Shown here in pieces: positions 8,430-17,676 of a stretch of 57,327 bases of DNA (its first letter is position 1; each line of letters opens with the position of its first letter). The position numbers were made by a program, and so were the translations under genes. Origin of the DNA: Spirochaetota bacterium (GTDB taxonomy: Bacteria > Spirochaetota > UBA4802 > UBA5550); contig JAFGJX010000029.1 of the NCBI GenBank assembly GCA_016928865.1, positions 1 through 57,327 on the forward strand, written 5' to 3'. Below the pieces are notes generated by a model, which made no database searches, had not been told where the DNA came from, and saw only the letters and a program-made list of their open reading frames with translations.

Positions 8430-9746
8430 TTGAAAGAAGATCGGATAATTCCATTTTTAAATTATAGATATTTCGCCTATGCGCTCTCCATCGGGATGTT
8501 CGTCGTTTTTATCGTGGCGGGGATCATCTTCAAGGGGGGCCTGCGGATGGGGGTCGACTTCGTGGGCGGCCAGAAGATCATAGCGCGGTTTGAAAAGGGC
8601 GTTGACGAGGCCCAGATTCGGAAGGCCCTTGATGCGTATAACCCGCTGGTACAGCAGATCGGCGAGCCTGATATAAACGAATACATCGTTTCGACCAAGC
8701 TGGACGAAAAGTCCGCGGAATTTTCAAAAGAGACAATCGAAAAGGCGATCAGGGCCAAATATCCGAACGTTTCGTTGGTGGACGACGAGCCGCTCGTATT
8801 TACGCTGCAGAATCCCGGCGACGAGACGAAGATAACCGCCCGTCTCGAGAAATGGGACGCGGCAATGCGCAGGATTCCGGCCACCGGCGTAAACGAATAC
8901 ATGATCTACAAGAAGGAATCCGCGGATAAAAAGAAATCCGCGTACAACGTCGATGGAATCAGGAGCGCGATTAAAAGCATCATCGATGAAGTCTATTTCC
9001 CCGACGGAGTTTCGATCCTCGCGCTGTTCGGAGGGCAGATTGACGAGGCCGGCGTGCGGGAGGCGCTGAAAGGCCTGGATGCCGCCGTTATCAGGACTGA
9101 TTATGCGACGCAGGCGGGATATGTCGTGTATAAACCGGCGGTCGATGAGTCGGAAAAGATCAAGTCAGTGCTGAACCGCTATTTTAAAAAGGTTGAGATC
9201 ATGGGCGTTGAAAATGTCGGTCCGGCAGTCGGCGCCTTCCTGAGAAAGTCAGCGTTTAAGCTTATCACCGTTGCAATTATACTGATGACGATATACCTTG
9301 CGTTCCGGTTTGAATTCAGGTATTCGGTAGGGGCAATGGTCGCCGTTCTCCATGACGTCGTTCTCTCCATCGCGTTTTGCAGCATCGCCGGCGTTGAAGT
9401 GAATATTCCGGTGGTGGCCGCCCTCCTGACGATATTCGGCTATTCGGTCAATGATACCATCGTTATTTTCGACCGTATTCGGGAGAGCACCCAGATACAG
9501 ACGAAAATGTCGTTTGTGGATATCGTCAATAAATCGATCACCCTGACCATGTCACGGACCATCCTCACCTCGTTCCTGACGTTGATTACCGTCTTTGCCC
9601 TGTACCTTCTGGGCGGAGAGGGGATTACGGATTTTGCCCTCGTCATGCTGTTCGGCATGATGGTCGGCATCTATTCGACGGTCTATATCGCGTCACCGGT
9701 CGTGATATCCTGGGAGAAACTGATGGCACGGTTGCGGTCCCGTTAG
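8430..9746 (+). CDS. secF: SecF, protein translocase subunit with expanded periplasmic domain
   Basis: The product is 438 residues, about 100 longer than a usual SecF. TM1 is followed by MGVDFVGGQKI, a large periplasmic region, VGPAVGAFLRKSAFK, and five helices with NDTIVIFDRIRE, all SecF hallmarks. The start is a TTG at 8430 with AAGGGGG just before it; the first in-frame ATG would remove part of TM1. The periplasmic insert shows three similar units of about 73 residues: Asp at 59, 131 and 205, and an N-E-Y-like strand 24 residues later at 83, 155 and 229. The assignment is certain; the role of the repeats is unknown. Confidence 0.95.
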   Translation: MKEDRIIPFLNYRYFAYALSIGMFVVFIVAGIIFKGGLRMGVDFVGGQKIIARFEKGVDEAQIRKALDAYNPLVQQIGEPDINEYIVSTKLDEKSAEFSKETIEKAIRAKYPNVSLVDDEPLVFTLQNPGDETKITARLEKWDAAMRRIPATGVNEYMIYKKESADKKKSAYNVDGIRSAIKSIIDEVYFPDGVSILALFGGQIDEAGVREALKGLDAAVIRTDYATQAGYVVYKPAVDESEKIKSVLNRYFKKVEIMGVENVGPAVGAFLRKSAFKLITVAIILMTIYLAFRFEFRYSVGAMVAVLHDVVLSIAFCSIAGVEVNIPVVAALLTIFGYSVNDTIVIFDRIRESTQIQTKMSFVDIVNKSITLTMSRTILTSFLTLITVFALYLLGGEGITDFALVMLFGMMVGIYSTVYIASPVVISWEKLMARLRSR

Positions 9747-9781
9747 GCCGGCCGCACCGGAGATGCAACAAGGGAACGCGC

Positions 9782-10657
9782 GTGAAGCGAGTAGTGACGG
9801 CAATAATCTTTATCACCCTTGCCGTTCCCGCACCGGCCGCCGCCGGGGACTACGGCCCTGAGCGTATCCTCTCGTTTACCCGTTACCTTATCGCCCGGAA
9901 CCAGAATTACCGGGCGCTACTCGAGCTCAAGCGGCTTCAATCCTATTATCCTGAATATTGTGCGCCTGTCGCGTTCCATGTGACCGGACGTTATCTACTC
10001 TTCAAGGGGATGCGATTCGCGGCCATACTCGGATCAAATCCGGTCGCAGCAGGACCCCTTGCGGGTGCTGCCGATTCTCTGTTCAGGTGCGACGCGGCGA
10101 TAGCGCTTTCGGACCTGCCGCGTCTTGAAGCGGAGCTCGCTGCATGGCCGGTCGGCGTCGAACCGTTTCTGGATCTCTGCCTTAAAAAGAGGAGGCTGTA
10201 TCTCTACCTGATGGAGCGGCGCTACGCCGACGCCGACGTGCTGATCGATGCCGGCGTTCCCGCGGATTTTTCCGCGTATCGGGAGCTGGTTGACCGGGCC
10301 CGCGCCGGGATTTCACGCGAAAAAAAGCCGTGGCTCGCTGCGGTCCTCGGCCTCATGCCCGGAATGGGGTACGTCTATTCCGGTGACTACGGCACCGGCA
10401 TCTTTGCGTTTCTGCTCATCGCGGTTGACGTCATCATGACCTATTTTGCCTTCCGGACGGGCAACGAAATCATCGGATACGCGACCGGGACCATAGGCTG
10501 TTTGTTTTATGCGGGAAGCGTCGCCGGGGGATATATCGCGGCCCGGCGTTTCAATACGCGTCAATCGGAGGAGACGACCGGCTCGCTCGCCGGCGCATTG
10601 CACCTTGACAGGGACAGGGACGAGATGCTGATACGGCACGGACTGGGGAAGGAATAA
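9782..10657 (+). CDS. membrane protein of unknown function with helical-repeat-like N-terminus
   Basis: The product is 291 residues. A signal peptide precedes about 160 residues of helix pairs resembling a short TPR-like solenoid (RNQNYRALLELKRLQSYYP). Two or three membrane segments follow, with LGLMPGMGYVYSGDYGTGI, a glycine/proline-rich pattern seen in TM2-like and DUF5683-like membrane proteins. The start is GTG at 9782 with AAGGGA upstream. The stop overlaps the ribD start by one base, so the two genes are translated together, although nothing in the protein points to riboflavin metabolism. Function is not recognised. Confidence 0.72.
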   Translation: MKRVVTAIIFITLAVPAPAAAGDYGPERILSFTRYLIARNQNYRALLELKRLQSYYPEYCAPVAFHVTGRYLLFKGMRFAAILGSNPVAAGPLAGAADSLFRCDAAIALSDLPRLEAELAAWPVGVEPFLDLCLKKRRLYLYLMERRYADADVLIDAGVPADFSAYRELVDRARAGISREKKPWLAAVLGLMPGMGYVYSGDYGTGIFAFLLIAVDVIMTYFAFRTGNEIIGYATGTIGCLFYAGSVAGGYIAARRFNTRQSEETTGSLAGALHLDRDRDEMLIRHGLGKE

Positions 10658-11868
10658 TGCACGCGAAACATATGGAAGCGGCGCTGAAGATCGCCTTCGA
10701 CCGAATGGGAGCGACATCCCCGAACCCCCCGGTGGGGGCGGTGATCGTCAGGAACGGGTCGGTTGTCGCGACCGGCGGCACCGGTCCCTGCGGCTCGGAC
10801 CATGCCGAGGTGGTCGCGCTCTCCCGCGCGGGAGGGGAATGCGCGGGCGCCGACATGTATGTTTCACTCGAGCCGTGCAGCCATTACGGCAGGACGCCTC
10901 CCTGCACGGAAGCCATAAAGCGCGCCGGAATAGCCCGCGTGTTTGTTCCCGCCCTGGATCCGAACCCGATTGTCTCCGGGAGGGGGATCGCCGATCTTTC
11001 GCGGGCCGGCATCGATGTTGTGCTGATGGAGGAGATGGCGGAGTACGCGATCGAGCTGATTCGCCCCTTTAAAAAGTACATCCTTCGCCACCGGCCCTTT
11101 ATTGTGAGCAAGAGCGCGGTTACGCTTGACGGCAGGATCGCGACGAAGACAGGAGATTCACGCTGGATATCCTCGGAATACTCACGCTGCCTGGCGCATC
11201 GGCTCAGGGCGAAGGTGGATGCCGTCATGATCGGGAAAAACACCTTCGCGCGCGACAATCCCGCGCTGAACGTGCGCCTCTCTTCCTTTGGCGATGAAGT
11301 GTCCCGCTTTTTCAGGGAGACTGCTCCGAAAATGATCGGAAGGGAGAATTTTTTCTTGAAATTGCTCGCTTCCGGCGACATGACTGCGTTGCACGACCCG
11401 CTCCGGGTGGTGGTCGGCCTTCCCGGCGACATTGACATGACGAGCAACGTCATGGCGGACGGCAACTACCTGTTTTTTGAGCGCAGTGAGATTGTTGACC
11501 GCCTCGTGCGGGAACACCGGCCGCTCGCGCGCGCAATCGGAGGGATCAACCTGCACCGGATCGATACGGTCTCCCCTGACGAAGAGGCGCGCGCAATTTC
11601 CGAAGAGCTGGCGCGGCGTGGCATCATGTTTGCCATGCTGGAGGGAGGAGGGCGGCTTGCCGGGTCGTTCCTCGACGCCGGCGAGATCGACCAGTTTATA
11701 TACGTGATCGCGCCGAAGATCGCGGGCAATGGCCTGCCGCCTCTTGCGGGAAGCGGGGTCGATGCTATAGCGGATGCCATGGCGCTGAAGGACGTTTCGG
11801 TAATGCCGCTGAAAGAGGATATCGTATATACGGGATACCGGGAACAGTATCATTTCGAGACGATGTAA
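10657..11868 (+). CDS. ribD: RibD, bifunctional riboflavin biosynthesis deaminase/reductase
   Basis: The protein is 403 residues. RibD deaminates the pyrimidine product of GTP cyclohydrolase II and reduces its ribose side chain. The N-terminal cytidine-deaminase-like domain has zinc ligands His49, Cys74 and Cys83 and catalytic Glu51 (DHAEVVAL, SLEPCSHYGRTPPC). The C-terminal reductase domain begins near SKSAVTLDGRIATKTGDSRW and includes LEGGGRLAGSFLDAG. The reductase part is slightly long, with an insert around residues 205-250. It overlaps the upstream gene by one base and is followed 11 nt later by ribE. Confidence 0.95.
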   Translation: MHAKHMEAALKIAFDRMGATSPNPPVGAVIVRNGSVVATGGTGPCGSDHAEVVALSRAGGECAGADMYVSLEPCSHYGRTPPCTEAIKRAGIARVFVPALDPNPIVSGRGIADLSRAGIDVVLMEEMAEYAIELIRPFKKYILRHRPFIVSKSAVTLDGRIATKTGDSRWISSEYSRCLAHRLRAKVDAVMIGKNTFARDNPALNVRLSSFGDEVSRFFRETAPKMIGRENFFLKLLASGDMTALHDPLRVVVGLPGDIDMTSNVMADGNYLFFERSEIVDRLVREHRPLARAIGGINLHRIDTVSPDEEARAISEELARRGIMFAMLEGGGRLAGSFLDAGEIDQFIYVIAPKIAGNGLPPLAGSGVDAIADAMALKDVSVMPLKEDIVYTGYREQYHFETM

Positions 11869-11879
11869 GGAGGGGCGGG

Positions 11880-12536
11880 ATGTTCACGGGATTGATTGAG
11901 GAGATCGGAACGGTGCGGGGCGTCGCCAGAACGGGCGGTGGAATCACTATCACGATCGGGTGCGAGCGGGTGCTGGAAGGGGTCAGGACCGGCGATTCAA
12001 TCTGCATCAATGGCGCCTGCCAGACAGTGACGGCCGCGGACCGCGGATCATTTACCGTGTTCGCATCACCGGTCACCGCGTCTCTCACGACACTTGGCTC
12101 GCTAAATGCGGGACGGCCGGTGAACCTGGAGCGGGCCATGACACCGGCATCGCGATTCGGCGGTCATTTTGTACAGGGTCACGTTGACGGCCGCGGAAGG
12201 ATAGAGCGGATTGAAAACGACCCGATGGGGATGCGCGTGCGCGTGGCCGCGGGGCGGGACATTCTGAAATATATCGTGGAAAAGGGTTCGGTCGCGGTCG
12301 ACGGGATTTCCCTTACGGTCGTGTCGTGCGACAGCGCCGGGTTCAGCCTGTATCTCATCCCCGAGACGGTGAAGCAAACCATCGCGGCCGGGTGGAAAAC
12401 AGGCGACGAGGTGAACATAGAGCCGGACATTCTAGCGAAGTATGTTGAGCGGATGATCGGTCCCGGAAGGACCGGAAGCGGTGCCGGCGACGAAGGCGGA
12501 CTGCTGCGCAAGCTCGCGGAGGGCGGCTTCGTCTAG
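11880..12536 (+). CDS. ribE: riboflavin synthase, alpha chain
   Basis: The product is 218 residues. The enzyme dismutates two molecules of 6,7-dimethyl-8-ribityllumazine to riboflavin. Two lumazine-binding repeats are visible: the first starts MFTGLIEEIGTV with GDSICINGACQTV, the second centres on GGHFVQGHVDGRGRI with KGSVAVDGISLTV. The ribosome site AAGGAGGGG (11867-11875) overlaps the ribD stop. The usual partners ribBA and ribH are not in this window. The gene ends 15 nt from the convergent STAS gene, with no clear terminator between them. Confidence 0.95.
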   Translation: MFTGLIEEIGTVRGVARTGGGITITIGCERVLEGVRTGDSICINGACQTVTAADRGSFTVFASPVTASLTTLGSLNAGRPVNLERAMTPASRFGGHFVQGHVDGRGRIERIENDPMGMRVRVAAGRDILKYIVEKGSVAVDGISLTVVSCDSAGFSLYLIPETVKQTIAAGWKTGDEVNIEPDILAKYVERMIGPGRTGSGAGDEGGLLRKLAEGGFV

Positions 12537-12551
12537 ATGCCGGTTTGCGGG

Positions 12552-12899
12552 CTAGAGAGGTATGCCGGGGAATGATATGGCGAGGTCTTCGGATTTCGCC
12601 ATGCGGAAGAATTTTTCCAGGTAGGCGACCTTGAATACGTTCGCGATCTCCCTGTCGACATCGTACAGGATAAGGCCTATGTTCTGCTTTTTTACCTTAT
12701 TCGTCAGGAGTATAAGGGCGCCTATTGCCGACGAGTCTATGAATTTCAGGTCCCTGCAGCTGACAAGTATGTTTCTCACCGGCGCCTGTGCCAGGGGCGC
12801 GGTAAGCGCCTTGAAGTCGTTCACATCCTCAATGGTGAATTTCCCGACAAGCCGTACAACTGCAATCTCCATGCCGTGCTGTTCAATCCTGGTTTCCAT
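12552..12899 (-). CDS. STAS-domain anti-anti-sigma factor-like protein
   Basis: The product is 115 residues. STAS proteins of this type bind anti-sigma kinases and are switched by serine phosphorylation. The motif FIDSSAIGALILL matches the SpoIIAA/RsbV phosphorylation loop (Asp-Ser-Ser). I use the Met at 12899 because it gives the usual N-terminal strand; an upstream Met at 12935 would overlap the preceding gene by 29 nt. It is the last gene of a minus-strand set. No kinase is adjacent; the PP2C phosphatase at 27561 could be part of the same switch, which is inference. Confidence 0.85.
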   Translation of the reverse strand: METRIEQHGMEIAVVRLVGKFTIEDVNDFKALTAPLAQAPVRNILVSCRDLKFIDSSAIGALILLTNKVKKQNIGLILYDVDREIANVFKVAYLEKFFRMAKSEDLAISFPGIPL

Positions 12900-12906
12900 G
12901 CTGGCG

Positions 12907-13809
12907 TTATAGCCTGTCCCACAGATTTCGTTCATCGATGATGTGGAAAAACTTTTTCTCGAAAGAATCCACCTCGTGGTAATTCGGCGTTTCCGGGTTT
13001 CCCCGGAAGAGAACGGCGTATTTCGCGATGTACTTTACGGCCTGAATGAGATTGTTGACCTTGATGGCTTTAAGAATTTCATGGTATATGATGACGGCGG
13101 CGGAATCCATGGCCTCTTTCATGAAGGTCTTGTTCTTGAGCTCGAGGGGCGCAACGACGTCATACACGGACAGGTGGCGGTTCGGCGCCTGCGGGTCGGA
13201 ATACTTCAGAAGATAAACGATGACCGCGCGCTTGATGTCGGGAAGGCTGGCCGACCGCCTCATGTCGCGGATGCCCTCGAGGGCCTGGCGCGACTGCGCG
13301 TCGGCCCTGGCCGCTTCGGCGTCCTCTCCTTCGTGCGCCTTGATGAGCTTCTCTACTTCGATCTCTCCGGCGCCGGATATCTCTTCCTCGAATTTCCTGT
13401 TCATGCGGACGAATTCCCCGTCCGAATACTCCTTGAACGGTTCCTTCAGGATGTTGACGAATTGAAGCGCCTCGTCTGATGACGATATGCGCGGATCCTC
13501 CTTCATCGATTTAAGGAAATTCAGGGAAATGTTTCCCGGCAGTGACAGATCGAACTGGTCGGGCGCGACCGATTTGATGATCGCCATCTTGTACAGGAGC
13601 GGAAGCTTCCTGTTCTTATTCGCCTTAGCCTGATCGAGGAGGGTCATAAGCCTTTCAATAGATTCAGCCGGAACCGAGGGGGACCAGCGCGAAAGCGGGT
13701 CGACCAGGTACTGGTGATACACGGCCCTGCCCCGGCTTGCGAGGCTCTGGATTATCCTGGTGAAATTATCTACAAGGGGAGGTCTGATAACTGCGATGGG
13801 TTCTCTCAT
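12907..13809 (-). CDS. helical protein of unknown function
   Basis: The product is 300 residues, predicted soluble and almost entirely helical, with no signal peptide or membrane segment. The central third is charged and probably coiled (around residues 140-185, Glu/Ala/Arg-rich). The C-terminal part, around ELKNKTFMKEAMDSAAVIIYHE, is hydrophobic helix of regular amphipathic pattern. The next gene, a STAS protein, starts 7 nt after its stop, so a shared regulatory role is possible. I do not recognise a family. The start ATG has no clear Shine-Dalgarno sequence. Confidence 0.7.
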   Translation of the reverse strand: MREPIAVIRPPLVDNFTRIIQSLASRGRAVYHQYLVDPLSRWSPSVPAESIERLMTLLDQAKANKNRKLPLLYKMAIIKSVAPDQFDLSLPGNISLNFLKSMKEDPRISSSDEALQFVNILKEPFKEYSDGEFVRMNRKFEEEISGAGEIEVEKLIKAHEGEDAEAARADAQSRQALEGIRDMRRSASLPDIKRAVIVYLLKYSDPQAPNRHLSVYDVVAPLELKNKTFMKEAMDSAAVIIYHEILKAIKVNNLIQAVKYIAKYAVLFRGNPETPNYHEVDSFEKKFFHIIDERNLWDRL

Positions 13810-13852
13810 GCCGAGAGTCTTGCAGGCGATTTGCGGCGTGTCAAAATGTTTT

Positions 13853-14941
13853 TTACTTCAGGTTGAATATTTTTTTCAGGTCGATCGCTCCGGGATCGGG
13901 GGGCAGGGATATACTCTTCCCGCCCAGCGATGATGAGAGGTAGATTGCGTGAATGGCCTCGATTGCGCGGCAGCCGTCCAGCGCGGTTGAAACGGCCGGC
14001 GCTCGACCGCCGGCCGCTTTTCCCGCCTCGCGATACAGCTGATGGAAGCAGTTGTTTTTTGCGTAGGACGGGAACGGAACTTCCGCGAGATCCCGGAAAC
14101 CGCTATAGAAGCGGGATTTTCTGCTCAGGTGAAGCGATTCATACCCGTTGCCAATCACGATTTTCCCGCGGGTGCCGGAGATTTCCAGCTCAAAGAGGAA
14201 ATAGTTCCGGCCGCCCCCCGCTTCCAGGAAGATGTCCGCGCCGCTCTCCGTCCTCAGCCAGGCGCACGCGCGGTCCTCGAAACCCTGCGTCCTCCCGGCG
14301 CGCGTGAATTCGCCTTCAACCGATCTGATCTCTCCAAATAGATAGCGGATAATATCGACCAGGTGGGTGCCGTCATGAAGGAGCGGGCCGCCCCCCTCGC
14401 CGGGATCGGACGGGCCGGCATAGCCTCCGGTGAGGACCGAGGCGTGCACCGTCATAACGCGGCCGATCCTGCCGCGCGCGATCATTTCCCTGACCCTGCG
14501 ATACCTGCCGTCGTACCGACGCTCGTGGTTGACGATGACGGCGGTTCCGCGGCGCCGGCATGCTTCCTGTATGGCTCTGCACCCGGCAATGGTTGACGCC
14601 ATCGGCTTCTCCAGCACGATCACGGACGCGCCGCGGCGCGCGGCCTCGACCGCGATCCGCTCATGGCTTTCGGTCCAGGTGGCGATGATGACCATGTCGT
14701 TCCGGGCCGCGGCCAGGAGGGCGCGGTAATCTTCATGCATGTTCTCTTTCGGGATTCCCGCTTTCTCCCCGAACCGGGCGAGGCGTCCGGAGTTGATGTC
14801 ACAGGCGTGGGTTATGGTAAGTCCAGCCGCGGCCGCGCCGCCGGCGTGTGTGCAGGGCTTGTACCGAAGAGGGTCGTTTTCCAGGAGAAATCCGATCCGG
14901 CCGCATCCGATCAGGGCGATATTGAATTTCTGCTTTTTCAT
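13853..14941 (-). CDS. Gfo/Idh/MocA-family NAD(P)-dependent oxidoreductase
   Basis: The protein is 362 residues. This family oxidises or reduces sugars and related polyols with NAD(P). The N-terminal Rossmann fold shows the dinucleotide motif IALIGCGRIGFLL, and VIVLEKPMASTI carries the conserved Glu-Lys-Pro of the family. A C-terminal alpha/beta dimer domain follows, with LLHDGTHLVDIIRYLFGE bearing the typical Asp and His. Substrate cannot be told from sequence. It starts 13 nt after the glutamine-synthetase-like gene stop, so both are probably co-transcribed, hinting at an amino-sugar or amidated product; that is inference. Confidence 0.88.
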   Translation of the reverse strand: MKKQKFNIALIGCGRIGFLLENDPLRYKPCTHAGGAAAAGLTITHACDINSGRLARFGEKAGIPKENMHEDYRALLAAARNDMVIIATWTESHERIAVEAARRGASVIVLEKPMASTIAGCRAIQEACRRRGTAVIVNHERRYDGRYRRVREMIARGRIGRVMTVHASVLTGGYAGPSDPGEGGGPLLHDGTHLVDIIRYLFGEIRSVEGEFTRAGRTQGFEDRACAWLRTESGADIFLEAGGGRNYFLFELEISGTRGKIVIGNGYESLHLSRKSRFYSGFRDLAEVPFPSYAKNNCFHQLYREAGKAAGGRAPAVSTALDGCRAIEAIHAIYLSSSLGGKSISLPPDPGAIDLKKIFNLK

Positions 14942-14954
14942 CGCGGAGAGGTCG

Positions 14955-16268
14955 TTACAGTATCGGCAGGTATTCCTGAATCTCGTAATCGGTTATATAC
15001 CGGTTATACCTGTCCAGCTCAAGCTTTTTGTTCGCAATGATCTTGTTGAAGAGCAGGTCGCCGAGCGTATCCTTCATCAGGTCGCTTTTTTCAAAGTATG
15101 AAAGGGCGTCGTGGAGATGCGCCGGGAGACGCTGGTAGTCTGCCGCGTCATTCTTCATGCCGTCTTCGAGCGGTTCGTCGAGCCTGTATTTCTCGTCAAT
15201 GCCCTTCAGGCCGGCCGCCAGGATTGCCGAGAATACCAGGTAGGGATTGCACGCCGGATCGGGGTTCTGCATCTCGATGCGCATGGCGTTCGGCTTGTCG
15301 GGCCTGCACTGGGGCACGCGCACCAGCGCGTCGTGGCTGGTGTAGCTCCAGGTCGCGTGCGTGGGCGATTCGAAATCCTGGTGGAGCCTCTTGTACGAGT
15401 TGATCCACTGGTTGGTCAGGACGAAAAACTCGTTGCAGTGCCTGAGGAGGCCTGCTATGAAATGCTCGGCGGTCCTGGACAGAAAGGTCGGATTGTTTTT
15501 GTCGAAAAAGATGTTCTTGTCGTTCTTGAAGAGCGACAGGTGCAGGTGCAGGCCTGATCCGTTCTGGTGAGAGAGCGGTTTGGGCATGAACGAAGCGTAT
15601 ATATTGTTGAGGAGCGCCGTTTCCTTGACGATGAGCCTGAACGTCATGATGTTGTCTGCGGTCGTGAGCGCGTCCTCGTGACGGAGGTCGATCTCGTGCT
15701 GGCTGTGGGAGCCTTCGTGGTGGGATGATATTACGTCGATCCCCATCTTTTCAAGGGTCAGCACCGCCTCGCGGCGGTAATCCGTTGCCACGTCGAGCGG
15801 CGTCAGGTCGAAATATCCCCCCCGGTCGAGCGTCTCCGGCTGCCCCGAGTTCTTGAAAAAGAAAAATTCTATCTCCGGCCCGGTATAAAATGTCAGGCCG
15901 CGGCCGGCGGCCTTCTTTAAATTCTGTTTGAGGATATAGCGGGAGTCCCCCTCGTAGGGGAGCATGTCGATCTGGTGTATGTCGCAGATCACGCGGGCGA
16001 CGGAATCCTCCTTTGGACGCCAGGGAAGGATCTTGAAGGTCGACATGTCGGGGAGGGCTATCATTTCGCGCTCGTCCGCGCGGATAAAGCCCTGCAGTGT
16101 CGATCCGTCAAACCGGACGCCCTCCGTGATTGCGTCCTCCAGCTCGTCGATCGTTATCGCAAAGCTTTTCAGGAAGCCGAGTATATCGGTGAACCAGAGC
16201 CGGATGAACTTGACGTTATTATCATGCGCGAGCTTTAAGACATATTCCCTGTTTTGATCGGTGTCCAT
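14955..16268 (-). CDS. divergent type I glutamine synthetase family enzyme
   Basis: The protein is 437 residues, the length of the short type I form. The beta-grasp N-terminus contains RFDGSTLQGF. The catalytic domain shows GPEIEFFFF, EGSHSQHEIDLRHEDAL, NGSGLHLHLSLF, INSYKRL and NPDPACNPYLVFSAILAAGL, so metal and ATP sites look intact. The block usually written N-R-S-A is S-H-D-A here, and the R-I-E-x-R motif is RIEMQ, so two conserved substrate/phosphate arginines are replaced. It may be a true glutamine synthetase or a gamma-glutamyl ligase acting on another amine. AGGAG lies about ten bases upstream of the ATG. Confidence 0.85.
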   Translation of the reverse strand: MDTDQNREYVLKLAHDNNVKFIRLWFTDILGFLKSFAITIDELEDAITEGVRFDGSTLQGFIRADEREMIALPDMSTFKILPWRPKEDSVARVICDIHQIDMLPYEGDSRYILKQNLKKAAGRGLTFYTGPEIEFFFFKNSGQPETLDRGGYFDLTPLDVATDYRREAVLTLEKMGIDVISSHHEGSHSQHEIDLRHEDALTTADNIMTFRLIVKETALLNNIYASFMPKPLSHQNGSGLHLHLSLFKNDKNIFFDKNNPTFLSRTAEHFIAGLLRHCNEFFVLTNQWINSYKRLHQDFESPTHATWSYTSHDALVRVPQCRPDKPNAMRIEMQNPDPACNPYLVFSAILAAGLKGIDEKYRLDEPLEDGMKNDAADYQRLPAHLHDALSYFEKSDLMKDTLGDLLFNKIIANKKLELDRYNRYITDYEIQEYLPIL

Positions 16269-16361
16269 TTAAAAATTACTCCTGTCTGGAGATATTTATC
16301 CCGTGCTTGTCTCGCCGCTGGTGAACGCTCGGCCTGGCGCACTGCCGGATTGGCGCCCTGT

Positions 16362-17354
16362 TTACCAGCTTAAAAATATAAGTATGATGAAAAGGATCAG
16401 GATCGTCATGAAGAGCGCGAGCATGACGATGGTGCCTTTCGAAAACGTGGGACGGTTGGCTTCGGCGGATGCGTCCGCCCCTCCCACGGTTTTTATCTTG
16501 AGCGGGCCGTCGGTATCGGGGTTATACAGCTTCAGCTTGACCTGCTTTTCAGTCTCGGTGAACTTGCCGTAAATGCCGGGGGATATCAGGGCCAGAATGT
16601 CGGTGGGGTTGTTTTTCCCCGAACCGGCCTTGATGTCGATAACCTCTCCGGCAGTCGGTTTTATCTCCTTGCCGTCCCGAAGGTTAAGCAGGTCGATGAA
16701 GTAGTTCGCGCGGTCCGACTGCGGCTGAATATAGACAAGAAGCCTGTCGCCCACGCGCAGTTCGTAGATTGGCTTGCCCTTCACCGGCGCGACGATCGGC
16801 TTGATAGGAAGGATGACGGCGTCGTCCTCCACTGAAAAACCGTCGGTTGCCGAAGGGATCGCGATGTCTTCTCCCTGCCCCTGCTCGCTGCCGGACAGGG
16901 TTGCGCGGAATTCTTCCGGCGTTATTTCCTGTATGGCGCTTTCGATAACAAGGTTTTTATCATGGATGATCCTGTTGATGAGATCGGAGAGAATCAGGTC
17001 CATTGCGTTGTAGTCGTAATCGCATACATGGTCGTATAGAATTGATATTGAATTCATCTCCTCGGAGAACTTCTTGAGATGCTCCATGATGGAGGCGGTC
17101 ATGTTCGCGTTGTAGTTTCCTTTCCATTTGATGTTGGCGATAAATTCGCGATATTTTGTCCATTCCTCGTGGGGCTCAGTGTTGTACAGGTCTGAATAGG
17201 TGGATACCACCGCATTGAATGACTCGAACGAATTTTTGTCTTTGAATATAAGAATGAACTGTCCGTACAGGTTGAGTGATCCGGCCTTGAATCGCCCCTT
17301 GACAATCATGATATTGTCTTTTATGTCCTGGAAGTCCATCGGGTCCTGGTTCAT
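16362..17354 (-). CDS. tail-anchored protein of unknown function
   Basis: The product is 330 residues. There is no signal peptide; a single strongly hydrophobic helix lies at the very C-terminus (IVMLALFMTILILFIILIFL), so most of the protein faces the cytoplasm. The N-terminal 160 residues look alpha/beta or helical with many Asp, Asn and Tyr. A central low-complexity linker separates a beta-rich domain (ELRVGDRLLVYIQPQS, GEVIDIKAGSG) before the anchor. A strong predicted promoter lies upstream. It is first in the minus-strand set leading to glnA and beyond, with a 93-nt gap before glnA. I do not recognise a family. Confidence 0.7.
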   Translation of the reverse strand: MNQDPMDFQDIKDNIMIVKGRFKAGSLNLYGQFILIFKDKNSFESFNAVVSTYSDLYNTEPHEEWTKYREFIANIKWKGNYNANMTASIMEHLKKFSEEMNSISILYDHVCDYDYNAMDLILSDLINRIIHDKNLVIESAIQEITPEEFRATLSGSEQGQGEDIAIPSATDGFSVEDDAVILPIKPIVAPVKGKPIYELRVGDRLLVYIQPQSDRANYFIDLLNLRDGKEIKPTAGEVIDIKAGSGKNNPTDILALISPGIYGKFTETEKQVKLKLYNPDTDGPLKIKTVGGADASAEANRPTFSKGTIVMLALFMTILILFIILIFLSW

Positions 17355-17408
17355 GCGATTATCCGTTTTATAATATTAATAGAGAAATGGACGTATAGAT
17401 TGATGCTA

Positions 17409-17436
17409 ATTGTAGTTAAAATCGTATATGTGTCAA
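17409..17436 (-). promoter_or_regulatory. strong sigma-70-like promoter for the 16362-17354 gene
   Basis: On the minus strand TTGACA (17431-17436) is followed after 16 nt by TACAAT (17409-17414), five of six matches to the consensus. The predicted transcript would start near 17402, about 48 nt before the ATG. It lies in the AT-rich divergent region 17355-17676. Confidence 0.65.
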
Positions 17437-17676
17437 TATAAAAATCGGAATGGGTGCGGATAATACGACCGCTGTTCGGTCATGAATACTCGATTTCTTG
17501 TGAAGGTGTTAAAACTGGGTATTTTTTATTATTTGTATGCATAAAAAATAAAAATATTTGGTTTATTCCCGATGTTTACGATATATAATGTAGAGAATAC
17601 CATCATGGATACTTTCCGGAACCGCGTGGTCCGATCGGTATATGCTCGTTACTTTATCTGCAGGGGAACCGCCATT

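Noticed and set aside
9747..9781. FMN riboswitch before the riboflavin genes
   Set aside because: The gap before the upstream gene is only 35 nt and ribD overlaps that gene, leaving no room for the aptamer.
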